A stretch of DNA of 64,000 nt from Cryptomeria japonica (GCF_030272615.1 NC_081412.1:545486202-545550201), one strand, 5' to 3'; positions 24,641-34,524 are shown, counted from the stretch's first letter. Numbers and translations: made by a program. Notes: generated by a model from the sequence alone, not told the origin.

Positions 24641-25363
24641 ATAAAAAGAGTCCTGATAGATGGAGGAGCAAGTCTAAACATTTGCACATTAAGCACTATT
24701 ATACAATTAGGATATTCTGATAAAGCTATGAATTCTACAAACAAAATCACCATCAAGGCATATGACGATGAAGAGCATTCATCCAAGGGCATAGTTACCT
24801 TACCTCTCAGAGTTGGGCCAGTTACAAAGGATGTGGTTTGTCAAGTCCTGGATTTAAATGTCACTTATAACATATTGCTAGGATGCCCTTGGATCCATGA
24901 AATGAGGGCAGTCCCATCCACATATCACCAATGCATTAAGTTTCCTCATAATGGTGTGGAAGTAACAGTTAACGGTGATCCAAATCCATTCATATACTGC
25001 AATAACCTTAAATCAAAGACTGAGACCATCATTCCCAGTAATCGTGAGGCTGTTCCTTCCTCGGCATACATTGATCCTGAGTCATTAAAACCTTTGACAT
25101 CAAAACAAGGTGAGCTTAAAGGCAAGTTTCAAGACAAGGGCATGGGGGAATATACTTTAAATCAGACCATGTACTTACGACAAGTCATGAGTTCCCCAAA
25201 AGAATATGGAAGACCACATCCTAACAAGCAAATCTCCATCATGATGCTCAAATGGGACCCTACTACCTTTCAAAGATGGGGTGAACTAGAAGAGGAAGAT
25301 TTATACCAAATGCTTTTCAGAGACAATGAAGAGGAAACACGATCACATCAATCTACCATGTGA
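24641..25363 (+). pseudogene. Aspartic protease of Tat element
   Basis: Immediately after the TGA at 24638 the frame continues with VLIDGGASLNICTLSTI; Asp at 24659-24661 is the catalytic residue, in the DGG form common in this lineage. A flap and the C-terminal part (NILLGCPWIHEMRAVPSTYH, about 24869-24928) follow. The protease cuts Gag-Pol into its working parts and acts as a dimer. The frame ends at 25363 where the next domain continues one base further along, so either a one-base indel or a frame change lies in 25326-25363. The stop between gag and protease is a TGA at a place where an Arg codon would fit. Confidence 0.85.
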
Positions 25364-26225
25364 GAAATATGGCAAAGGCTTCAAAATTCTACAAAAATTC
25401 GGGTATGATGGAAAAAGCCCTCTGGGGTTACGAAAGGAAGGCATCATGGAACCTTTACAACCTGAATTGACTTTCAAAAAGGAACGCTCGAAAGGACTTG
25501 GTTTCTTAACTCCTAAGGTCCACACCCAAAGGACAGAAGAAGCCTTGCAAATCAAAGCTGCCAAAATGCAACAAGAGGATCGCTATTCCACAAATTCTAA
25601 CGAATGGGAATGGGGTTCAGACAAGTCTTCCAGTGACTACGAGCTCACTGAGATATTCAGAGAGCCAGATGAACCCACAGAAGAAGAGGAATTTTATAAC
25701 AAGTTCAAAGTTGGTCAAGAAACAACCCATGAGGAGTCTACACAGTCCTTGTCTCTAAGTTCTAGGTTGAAATCACATAGGATGAGAAAACCTGTCCCAA
25801 AGTGCGCTACTAGTGATGATAATTTGGATTCGCTCACGATTGAGACTGATGAGGAGAGTTCCATCGATGACCTCGATAATTACCTTGAAATACCTGAATA
25901 TAACTACATCTTTAATATTAGCTCCGCTAACTTCGAAGACATTAATAGCCTTCCCCTTGTTCACCACCAACTCATTGACTGGGATCATGAAGGACCTGCA
26001 CAGTTTGACACATTCCAAAACGATGAAGCTTTTATTGACTATCTGGGGATACGGGATGATCTTCCTCCTGGAGACCATAAAGCGCGATACACTATAGAAC
26101 TCAATAGCGTGGCATATTTTGGTGAGGGTGTCGGACCTTCCAGTCGCAAAAATGTAAAAATAAGAAAAATCAAGGGTCTTATGGCGAAAACCACACTGTG
26201 GCGCTGTCTGACCCCAAAAAAGTAA
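25326..26225 (+). pseudogene. G-patch-like domain and acidic linker between protease and RT
   Basis: The 299-codon frame opens with a segment (about 25380-25505) that matches the G-patch pattern: Gly-rich, with GFKILQKFGYDG, then SPLGLRKEGIMEPL and, after a basic stretch, KGLGF. G-patch domains bind RNA helicases or nucleic acid, and one is known at the end of betaretroviral proteases, so a similar role beside this protease is plausible. The rest is rich in Glu, Asp, Ser and Thr and looks unstructured. The frame ends in CCA AAA AAG TAA, exactly where the RT frame takes over one base back. Assignment to G-patch is by eye. Confidence 0.6.
26216..26222 (+). promoter_or_regulatory. Candidate -1 ribosomal frameshift site
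   Basis: A AAA AAG is in the correct phase relative to the upstream frame (CCA AAA AAG TAA) and is one of the classic -1 slippery heptamers. A -1 slip here continues into the RT frame (GTA AAA AGA...). The upstream frame stops on the very next codon. A one-base loss in an A run would look the same, so this needs other copies to decide. Confidence 0.4.
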
Positions 26226-27880
26226 AAAGAAATGACGTATCCGAGGGCGAAAACCTCTCCGAGGCACCCGAAGATGGAAGGCTCAACATTCTCCCAACAT
26301 CATATGAGGAAAAGTCATCCATGTTGGTAGAGGAGACTATCAAAACAAACATTGGTACAGAAGAAGTTCCACACAACATATTCCTAGCTCAATCACTGAC
26401 AGAGTCCAAAAGGTCAAAATTCATAAGTTTCTTCAAAGAACAACAAATCAACTTTGCCTGGTCATATGCTGATATGCTTGGATTAGATCTGGATTTGGTA
26501 ATGCATCATTTGACAGTCAAACCGAGGGCAAAACCAGTAAAACAGAAATTAAGAAAAATGCATCCACAAGTGGCATTACTAGTCAAAGTTGAACTTGAGA
26601 ATTTATTGGATGTCGGATTCATACGCCCAATCGATTATCCCAAATGGATCTCCAACTTAGTGCCTGTCAGTAAACCAGATCGCAGCATCAGAATTTGCAC
26701 AGATTTCAGAGACATCAACAAAGCTTGTCCAAAGGATGACTTCCCATTACCAAATATTGACTTGATTGTTGATCTCACAGCAGGTCATGAAATGTTATCA
26801 TTGATGGATGGATTCTCTAGTTATAATAAAATAAGAATCGCACCTGAGGATCAACATAAAACATCATTTACTTGTCTGTGGGGAACTTTCTGCTGGAATG
26901 TAATGCCTTTTGGGCTAAAGAATGCAGGTGTGACATATCAAAGAGCCATGACTACTATCTTTCATGATCTCATGCACGTAACCATGGAAGATTATGTTGA
27001 CGACCTCTTGGGCAAATCAATAGACAGAAATACACATTTGGACATACTTTCAGTCGTCTTTGATCGGTTGGAAAAATACAAAGTAAGATTAAACCCCAAG
27101 AAATGTGTCTTTGGAGTAACCTCCGGGAAGCTCCTAGGATTCATTGTATCCAAAAGGGGAATTGAAGCTGATCCAGCAAAAGTCAAGGCCATCTTGGAAA
27201 TGCAACCAACAAGAAATATCAGTCAACTTTGATCCTTACAAGGCAGACTCCAGTCCATCCGAAGATTCATCGCACAACTGGCAGATAAGTGTAATCCTTT
27301 TCAGCACCTACTACATAAAAACATCAAATTCAAATGGGATAATAACTGTCAACAGGCTTTCCAAACGCTCAAAGATTATCTCCTAAATCCACCAGTTCTA
27401 GATCAACCACTGTTATTATACATTTCAGCTACTCCAACAGCATTGGGGGCACTCTTAGCGCAACAAATTGCTGAGGGCAAGGAAAAAGCAGTATATTATA
27501 TCAGTCGCACATTGGTGGGATATGAGCTAAACTACACACCAATTGAGCATGCATGTCTCGCTATGGTCTTTGCTTCGCAGAAATTATGACATTACATGCT
27601 CACTCATAAGACTAAGTTAGTTGCAAGGATAGACCCATTGAAATACCTACTCAATAAAGCAACACTTACTGGGCGACTGGCCAAATGGATAATGATCCTG
27701 AGTGAGTTCGACATCAAGTATGTAGACAGAAAAGCAATAAAAGGACAAGTCATCGCAGATCAATTAGCAAATGCTCCCATGATAGATGATGTTCCTCTGA
27801 GTTCAGAATTTCCAGACGAATCCATTTTGACAATGTCACATGCCAAGCCATGGCAACTATACTTTGACGGCTCATACACA
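26226..27880 (+). pseudogene. Reverse transcriptase and first RNase H of Tat element
   Basis: The RT copies element RNA into DNA. Motifs in order: VKQKLRKMHP, GFIRPIDYPKWISNLVPV, RICTDFRDINKACPKDDFPL, MPFGLKNAG and the active site YVDD (26993-27004), then LNPKKCVFGV and FIVSKRGIEADP. After a TGA at 27230 the same frame runs on through the connection region into RNase H (near 27400-27580, LLLYISATPTALGALLAQQ, then ISRTLVGYELNYTPIEHACL). Another TGA at 27587 precedes HYMLTHKTKL, and the frame is then open to a TAG at 27881. Both TGA codons stand where relatives would have Arg (SLQGR and HYMLTH contexts). All catalytic residues of the RT are kept. Confidence 0.9.
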
Positions 27881-28342
27881 TAGCATGGGGTAGGAGCTGG
27901 CATCCTCTTTATAACTCCTCAAGGGGATTCTATACCAAAATCATACTGCTTATCATTTCCTTGCACTAACAATATAGCGGAATATGAGGCATTAACAATA
28001 GGATTACGAATTGCAGTTCAATGGAAGAACCAGGAACTTCGTGTTTTTGGGGACTCCCAACTTGTCATCCATCAAGCAACTGATGATTACCAAATAAAAG
28101 ATGAGAAATTAATGCCTTATAAACAAATGGTGGATGACCTGAAACAACACTTCACAAAGATAGACTTTGAGCAGATACCAAGAGAGCAGAATCACACTGC
28201 AGATGCCATGGCTACAATTGCTTCACTGATTGATCTACCTCCAAACGAGACCCGCTATGAGTTCTTGGTGGATAACCTTTTGGTCCCTTCATACGAGATC
28301 ATGCCTACTGAGATGATATGTGTTGTTGGTCCCGAATCCTAG
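27881..28342 (+). pseudogene. Second (archaeal-type) RNase H of Tat element
   Basis: The domain starts slightly upstream of the TAG with QLYFDGSYT and continues with GVGAGILFITPQG, then NNIAEYEALTIGLRIA, VFGDSQLVIHQ and REQNHTADAMATIAS. The order D, E, D, D of catalytic acids is complete. A second RNase H between the first one and integrase is the defining trait of the Tat lineage. Besides the TAG at 27881 (within the domain), another TAG at 28340 separates it from the integrase zinc region. Confidence 0.88.
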
Positions 28343-29599
28343 TTATATGGTTCCATTTTCACATACCTACGTGACAATACTTTACCTCCTGCTCTATCAA
28401 ATAACCAACGTCGCACTTTCATTCGCCAATCCTCTCGATATGTCATTTTAGCTGATATCCTATACCGGCGAGGTCTAGATGGCACTCTTCTTAGATGTTT
28501 AGAAAGCGACGAAGCTCGGATTGCGTTACGGGAAGTGCATGAAGGGATATGTGGTCCACATGCTAGTGGTCCTACCTTGGCCAAGAAACTCATCAGGATT
28601 GGATATTATTGGCCCAATATGGAGAAAGACTCATATCAGTTTGTCAAGAAATGTAAACAATGTCAAATTCATGGAGACCTCATACATGCGCCAGCACAAG
28701 AACTTCAACCACTTGCATCTCCTTGGCCCTTTTGTCAGTGGGGACTCGATCTCATAGGCAAGATTCACCCTCCTTCTTCGAATGGTCATAAATTCATTAT
28801 CACTGCCACAGAGTATTTTACAAAATGGATTGAAGTCGTGCCTCTCACACAAGTTACTGGAAAACAGATTGCTACATTCATCCTTAACTATATCATTTGC
28901 CAATACGGTATTCCTATTTCCATTATCACTGATAACGGGCATCCCTTCAAAAATCAGGATGTTCGTGAACTCTGTGACCGCTTCCATATCTCCCATCGTT
29001 TCTCCACACCATATTACCCCCAAGGTAATGGCCAAGCCGAGGCATCTAATAAAACAATCCTTAAAATCCTTAAGAAGACAGTCGACGATGCTAGTCGTAA
29101 TTGGCATATCCAACTTAATCCTGCACTTTGGGCCTACCACACAAGTGTCCGCACACCTACAGGAGCTACACCCTATTCACTTGTCTATGGTACTGAATCC
29201 ATCTTTCCTATTGAGGTCGAGCTACCCTCTTTACGGGTTTCTTTGCAAAACATCATCAGTGATGAAGACTATAGGGTCTCTCGCTTACAAGAGCTGGAAC
29301 TATTGGATGAACGAAGACAAATTGCTTTTAGTCATCTCAAGACTTACCAACAACGAATGAGTCGCAACTACAATCACAAGGTCAAGCCTCACACATTTGA
29401 GGTAGGGGACTTAGTTCTCAGAGAAAATCCTAAAAATCAACAAGACAGAGAGAAGAAGGGCAAGTTCGAACCAAACTGGCTTGGTCCCTACATTATTACA
29501 GCAGCATATGGATCTGGTGCATATCAGCTCTCAACTACAGAAGGTGAACCTTTGGAGGATCCTATCAACAGCATGCACCTTCGCAGGTTCTACACATAG
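28343..29599 (+). pseudogene. Integrase of Tat element
   Basis: This stretch is open from the TAG at 28340 to the TAG at 29597. It holds the HHCC zinc domain (HEGICGPH near 28536, then CKQCQIHGD near 28655), the catalytic core with Asp in GLDLIG, Asp at 28931 in TDNG and Glu at 29039 in GQAEASNK, and a C-terminal part with GPYIITAAYGSGAYQL and HLRRFY. No chromodomain follows, as expected for Tat. The integrase inserts the DNA copy into the host chromosome. It is the best preserved gene of the element, with all catalytic residues present; only the upstream stops keep it from being made as part of the polyprotein. Confidence 0.92.
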
Positions 29600-29694
29600 C
29601 TCTTCAGAATATCCTAATTCAAAAATACAAAAAAAAAAATCAAAAATTTCAAAAAATACAAAAAAATCATAAAAATAAAAAAACCGTTACTTGA

Positions 29695-29840
29695 TGAAAA
29701 CCTGGCAAACAGGCACCTTGTGACACAAAAACATTGAAAAATCAAAAAAGTAAAGAGAAATAATTTCATCCAACGGTGAAAACCACTTCGGTGGCACCCT
29801 GGGCAAGTACCATGGTGAAAACTGGGTCACCAGCGCCATG
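29695..29840 (+). other. Three tandem stem-loops with paired substitutions
   Basis: Each unit is TGAAAA, a 4-bp stem, a 4- or 5-nt loop, the complementary stem and a tail close to CACCNTG. Unit 1 (29695-29720) has stem CCTG/CAGG and loop GCAAA; unit 2 (29777-29801) has CCAC/GTGG and loop TTCG; unit 3 (29816-29840) has CTGG/CCAG and loop GTCA. The flanks are conserved while the stems differ but always pair. Confidence 0.8.
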
Positions 29841-31339
29841 TGTAGAGACATTGCTCCTCCCTCCTTCAGGATTCTCTTTCATCTTTTCACTTTGCACACA
29901 CTCACGACCAATTAATCCATAATAAACTTACCCATTCCCATCATGGCTTGTTATTGATCTACCCAAGATTGGTTAACCATTCATAATAAACCTCCCTTTT
30001 CACCTCCCTTTCCATCCATAATAAATCAGATCCTATCTGTGGCTAAGGCAAATCCTACGTCTAGTGATGGGTGTGGAACTGAGAACATCACATGTTTCGA
30101 GGAGTATAGTTTCTTCCAGCTTCCTTCAGTCTATCCGCGCACAATCCACAATAAAGCAACATTTGCATCACAGATCCACAATAAAGTTTCATCTTCTCCA
30201 CAATAAAGTATCAGTTTCATGGATTCAGTCAATTTCAGATGAGACACAGCAGCAACAATGGGCTTCAACAAAATCAAATCTTTCAACAGACTCAGACAAC
30301 ATTATGGTTCAGTGCTATCTATCCTTTCTGTGAAAGTAAACATTGTGACCACAATCAAATAAGACTTATACAAGTGACAAGAGACACTAAACTTGAGGAC
30401 TACAGTAGATGTTGGTGTCGAGTCTTGGTTTTCTTTTTGATTTCATCTTTTTTGGTGACATGTCTTTTAGCTTTTCTGGGATGTCTCTGACTAGAGATTC
30501 TATCTCCAGGATGTCTTTGACTAGAAAGGCGAGGATGGGGTATCGTCACCTATTTTTCTTTGCTGTCTGTGGATTGTCTCTTAGTAATGCTATGACTTGT
30601 CCAAGGATATGAGGACACTGTGAGTCTAGTATGAACTGGGGCATTCCTTGTTTGTGACTGTCTTATCTCCATGCAAACAGGTACAATGACTTTCTGGGTC
30701 AAACATATGCCTCGATTGTCATAACCTACTTGCCATAATAAAGCTCAATGATGATAACACACAAGAAGCTCTTTCACTTTCATATATTCTGTCTTCTATC
30801 CCCTTTCTTGATAGACTTCCATCATCCTTCTTGAGTTCGCGTAGCCTGCTATCACATGACTGAGTATAATGACATACCAAAAAAATTTGCATTTCATGTA
30901 GTTGCACCTGCATTACCACATATAAGCATTTCATACATACATATAGATATCACAACTGCATCACATCCTGCACACAACACATATTAGCACATTTTACATT
31001 CTTATCATGTAAATAGTCATTTGCATTATCATATTCATCCGCATTACATACATTCACATTGGCATAACATATTAAAAACATAAAAGAACAAAAATATTGC
31101 ATTGCATCATGTACATATTTGCATCCATATCATAACCATCACATAGAAATATACATCACATAAGAACATCTCATCAAAAAGGTACACATGCATATAGCTG
31201 CCGCAGTGATGAATCATCTCTTATATATATATAAAGAGTCATGATACAATGATGTCAAAATCATATGGCTACAAAAGCACCCGCAGGTGTCTACAATACA
31301 AAAATGGTACAATACTGATACAAAGGGAGCCCTCTACGG
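29841..31339 (+). other. Spacer between integrase and antisense gene, with AATAAA cluster
   Basis: No coding domain was found. Six AATAAA hexamers lie at 29921, 29985, 30020, 30150, 30180 and 30202, each preceded by CAT or CAC, in under 300 bp. From about 30720 the DNA is rich in ACAT and ATCACAT phrases. Frames such as 30064-30333 look random. Confidence 0.55.
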
Positions 31340-31859
31340 CTATGATGAACTCCCTCCCTCAGAGCCGCCTGGCCTCGATGGAATCTGAACCCCTGAAGAA
31401 CCCGCTCCAGGATCATCCCGCCTGTCTCCTCTATCTGGTGGTGGTGGAGGACCCATAACCCCACCACTCGATGTTTGTCTCCTCCAGCTCCCTCCCGTAG
31501 CTATCATTGTACGTGATGGTCTATGAAAGCTCCTCACCCGCTGATCTACTGGCACTGCACCATAGTAGAGATCTCGCCAGTAGGCAATCTCCTCCCCTGC
31601 CCGCAGGACATAAGCATATCTTGCCCCTGTGTCCTCCACTGCCTATCTCTCGGCCCTCAGTGCTGTCTCAGCCTCTGTATAGCACTGAATAGCCTGATCT
31701 CACTCCCGCTCAGTATCTCTGAGCCTCATCCTGAGCCGATCCCTCTCCCTCTCTAGCTCCTGGATCTCATCTGCCTGGCCCTAGCAGATCTCCCTCAGCT
31801 CTATAAGCTCATCCTCCTCTGAGTTAGCCCCCTTCGCCTCTTCCTGTGGCTCCCCCTGT

Positions 31860-31975
31860 ATGGGTACCTGCCCCTGTGCCTGTGCCTGTACCTGTACCTG
31901 TACCTGTACTGGTGCCTGTACTGGTACCTGTCTCTGTCCCTATCCCTGCACCTGTACCTGTCTAGGACCCTGTGC
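31860..31975 (-). repeat. Low-complexity CCTGTA repeat coding Gln-Val/Ala/Pro
   Basis: On the plus strand CCTGTA and CCTGTG units recur; read in the PMD frame they give alternating Gln with Val, Ala or Pro. The tract links the acidic/basic middle of the PMD protein with its coiled-coil end. A TAG at 31942 interrupts it. Confidence 0.75.
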
Positions 31976-33336
31976 TGCTGGCACCTGTAGCGGCAATCCA
32001 CCGCGACCCCTCACCACCCGAGCCTGTCTCTCCTCGCCACCCTCCCTCCGAGGTGCAACCCTCCTCTCTCCAACTGCTCCCCTCCTCCTCCGTCGGCCTC
32101 TGCCCCCATCACCTCCACCATCATCATCCTCTCCACCCCCATCTCCATCCAATGGCTCTCCCGGATCCATCAACCGTGGGAAGGGATGCTCTGCCCAGTA
32201 TGTTGTGTACTCAGCATCCATGTCGGCATCCTCAATCTCTGGCCACATGTCCCAGGGTAGGGGCATCATCTCTACCAGTTATGTAACTGCTTGATCATAT
32301 GACAGCAAGGGCTCAAACTGTGCCTGATCTCTGACAGTCCGTGCATACATGCTTGAGCCCCGTGGCATGCTCTGAATCCTGCCAAACTGTCGGCCAACCC
32401 TGTCCACTAGCTGCCTCTCCAGCACATAGGGCATCTGCCCAATCAGATACCTGCTCTGGAAGGTGTAAGGGAGCTCAACTGCAGCATCCTCCCATTGCTC
32501 ACATCCCAGATATGGCCTCCATATGACCACATCAATATCGTCTATCACCCGTCGCCAGTGCTCCAACCTGCCAATCCGTGGCTGCGACGTGATCATATCA
32601 TATAAGTGCACAAAGTTGCATCCATGTCCCCTGCCTCTGAAGTGTATCGGCCTCGTCACTAGCAGATGCTTGTAGGCCCACACCTGTAACAATGTGACCC
32701 CGCAGCCCAATCCCACTGACCCGTGGTACACAAACTAATGCAGCTCGTAATATAGGTGTGCTAGCACACATGGTCCCCAGGCATATCTGGTGTGTTGTGT
32801 CACTAGTGTCTCCAATGCACCTCCCTTGCCCACAGCCAACCCTCATGTTGCCCTATCTGGACATAGGAACCCATTGATCGCTCCTCCTATCACTGTTGGC
32901 AGCGCTAATCCTGTAGCAGTCATGGTATCCCCAGCCACATGTCCTGCCCTCATCTCTAGTTCTGGGTCCCGGAACACTCATCTCAACGCCTCCCTGTCTC
33001 CATCTCGATCGTAGGGAATCAGCTCCCCATCGATCGGTATCTACAGAATCCTGTATACATCCTCCAGGGTGACTATCATCTCACCCATCAGCAAAAGGAA
33101 CATACAAGTCTCAGAGTGCCACCTCTCCGCCAGTGCAGTCAGCAATCCCATGTTCGCCCGAAACTCAGGCACATACAGAATATGTCTCAGACCCATAGCC
33201 TCAATCGTAGCTTGGTCCTCGGCTGTCAACTCAGGTCGCAACCTTTGAGTCGATGGGAATCTCTCCTGTGACTCCAACATAGGCAAATACTCCTGTAGTC
33301 AAACAAATCACTCATGTCAGTCATAGTGGCATTCAC

Positions 33337-33694
33337 TGTTCATCACAAAATGCTACTTTTTATCCAAATGCATATGGCATTCTACCCTAGTGACACTCAC
33401 TGTTCATCACAAAGTGTTGCTTCTATCCTAGTGGTACTCCCTATTCATCACAAAGTACTACGTGTTTGGCATTCCCTGTTCATCACAAAGTGTTGCTCAC
33501 ATTTGCACTCACTGTTCATCACAAAGTGCTGCTCATATTTTAGTACTCCATGTTCATCACAAAGTACTATATCTTGGTACTCACTATTCATCACAAAGTG
33601 CCTTGATCTATTCTAGTCCTCCCTAGAGGACCTTCTTGAGTGTATCCTCTTAGCAGCTTATCCAATCAATAGCGTATGTTCATCACAGAACTGC
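33337..33694. repeat. Imperfect tandem repeat of TGTTCATCACAAAGT, about 36 bp
   Basis: Copies start at 33337, 33401, 33442, 33477, 33513, 33551, 33585 and 33677. The central spacings are 34 to 41 bp. Only the 15-18 bp core is conserved; linkers vary. The whole array is inside the predicted PMD intron. Confidence 0.85.
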
Positions 33695-33711
33695 CGATTT
33701 GACCTAGCAGA

Positions 33712-34000
33712 CACAAATTCACATTTTTTTGGACACAAATTCACATTTTTTTGGACACAAATGCGCTTACCTGACATAAACGCGCTTAAAGACTACATAG
33801 ACGTGCCTGAAAAGCACAGACGCACCTGACAAACACAGACGTGCCTATGCTCTGCACAGATGCTCCTGGGCGACACAAACGTGCCTTTTTGGCACAAACG
33901 CGCCTGAACATCATAGACGCGGCCGCATTTGACACAGATGCGGATTCAAACGCAGACGCGCCTCGCGAGCACAGACGCGCCTGGCACCAACGCAGATGCA
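33712..34000 (-). repeat. Array 3 of the CGCGTCTGTG motif (antisense intron)
   Basis: On the plus strand CACAGACGCG-like copies start at 33756, 33775, 33796, 33815, 33834, 33855, 33874, 33893, 33912, 33933, 33951, 33970 and 33991, with two more degenerate ones at 33712 and 33734. Spacings are 18 to 22 bp, mostly 19 and 21. The motif is reversed relative to arrays 1 and 2, so it points the same way along the antisense transcript as those do along the sense transcript. Confidence 0.92.
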
Positions 34001-34274
34001 CCTGGACATTTTTGGACACTTTTTGGACCCTAGTCTAAGCGCATTTATTGCTCTATCTACCATGCATTAATGACAAAATTAAATGCGTCAAAGTACGAGG
34101 AGGTTTGGTGGTACTTACCGGCTCTCCTGCCTCTGCTGGCCTCTGAAATCGGCGAACGCGGTCGAATTTGTGAATGAAAGCCATCGCTGCTGACTGCTGC
34201 TGCTCTATTTTCGCTCTGCAATCTGCTCTCGTGGATGTGTAGATGACAATGAGGATGTATTTTTACCCATGGTC

Positions 34275-34283
34275 TATCTTATA
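34275..34283 (-). promoter_or_regulatory. TATA box of the antisense PMD gene
   Basis: The minus strand reads TATAAGATA about 91 bp upstream of the ATG at 34184. A start some 30 bp downstream would leave a leader of about 60 nt with several AGCAGC repeats and no upstream ATG that I can see close to the start. The box lies inside the element but outside the LTR. Confidence 0.5.
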
Positions 34284-34510
34284 GACTACCCCTAGCCCTC
34301 GTTTCCTGAGTTAGTCTTCATTATCCCATGACTTTGTCACTTTATCTGGTCAGTCCATTCTAGCCTTTCTTTCTTATTGAGAGATTGTCTACAATCTTTT
34401 CACACATTTTCATCCAATCTCTCGAGGGGGCATATCATTCCCATCTTGGGGCAACTCTGTATCAGTTCATCTTATCTTCTTTGAAACAACGCGACAAGCC
34501 GCATTGTCTC

Positions 34511-34524
34511 AAAGAGGGGCAAAA
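34511..34524 (+). other. Polypurine tract of Tat element
   Basis: AAAGAGGGGCAAAA ends directly at the 3' LTR. It primes second-strand DNA synthesis. Confidence 0.9.

Larger units (their letters stand above)
33293..34118 (-). other. Predicted intron of the antisense PMD gene
   Basis: GTAAGT at 34118-34113 and an AG after CTAC at 33294-33293 define an 826-bp intron between two in-phase exons. Most of the intron is made of two tandem arrays (the CGCGTCTGTG motif near the donor, the TGTTCATCAC repeat near the acceptor). Splicing is inferred from sites and phase only. Confidence 0.65.
31340..34184 (-). pseudogene. Antisense plant-mobile-domain (PMD) gene, two exons, broken by stops
   Basis: Exon 1 (34184-34119) codes 22 residues from an ATG and ends at a perfect GTAAGT donor; exon 2 (33292-31342) starts after an acceptor ending CTACAG in the same phase. 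Exon 2 keeps a single frame for about 650 codons without one frame-breaking indel. Its first part has the PMD signature (GLRHILYVPEFRANMGLLTA, then ERWHSETCMF, GEMIVTLEDVYRIL), a domain found in the MAIN/MAIL1 proteins and in several plant transposons. Next come a Trp/Tyr-rich region (VQIGQHEGWLW, IDDIDVVIWRPY), an acidic Gly/Asp tract, a Gln-Val repeat and a C-terminal coiled coil. Eight internal stops (at 33043, 32980, 32737, 32281, 31942, 31783, 31702, 31645) are all of the kind one C-to-T change makes from Gln or Arg codons. The role of PMD in the element is unknown. Confidence 0.82.

Noticed and set aside
25773-26267. Minus-strand frame of 164 codons opposite the G-patch linker
   Set aside because: No domain and no start context; the plus-strand frame fits the order of the polyprotein.
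28631-29140. Minus-strand frame of 169 codons opposite integrase
   Set aside because: It is the shadow of a well-conserved integrase core on the plus strand.
31860-32294. Plus-strand Cys/Thr-rich frame of 144 codons
   Set aside because: It is the complement of the Gln-Val repeat and the acidic tract of the antisense PMD gene, which has a recognisable domain in the other direction.
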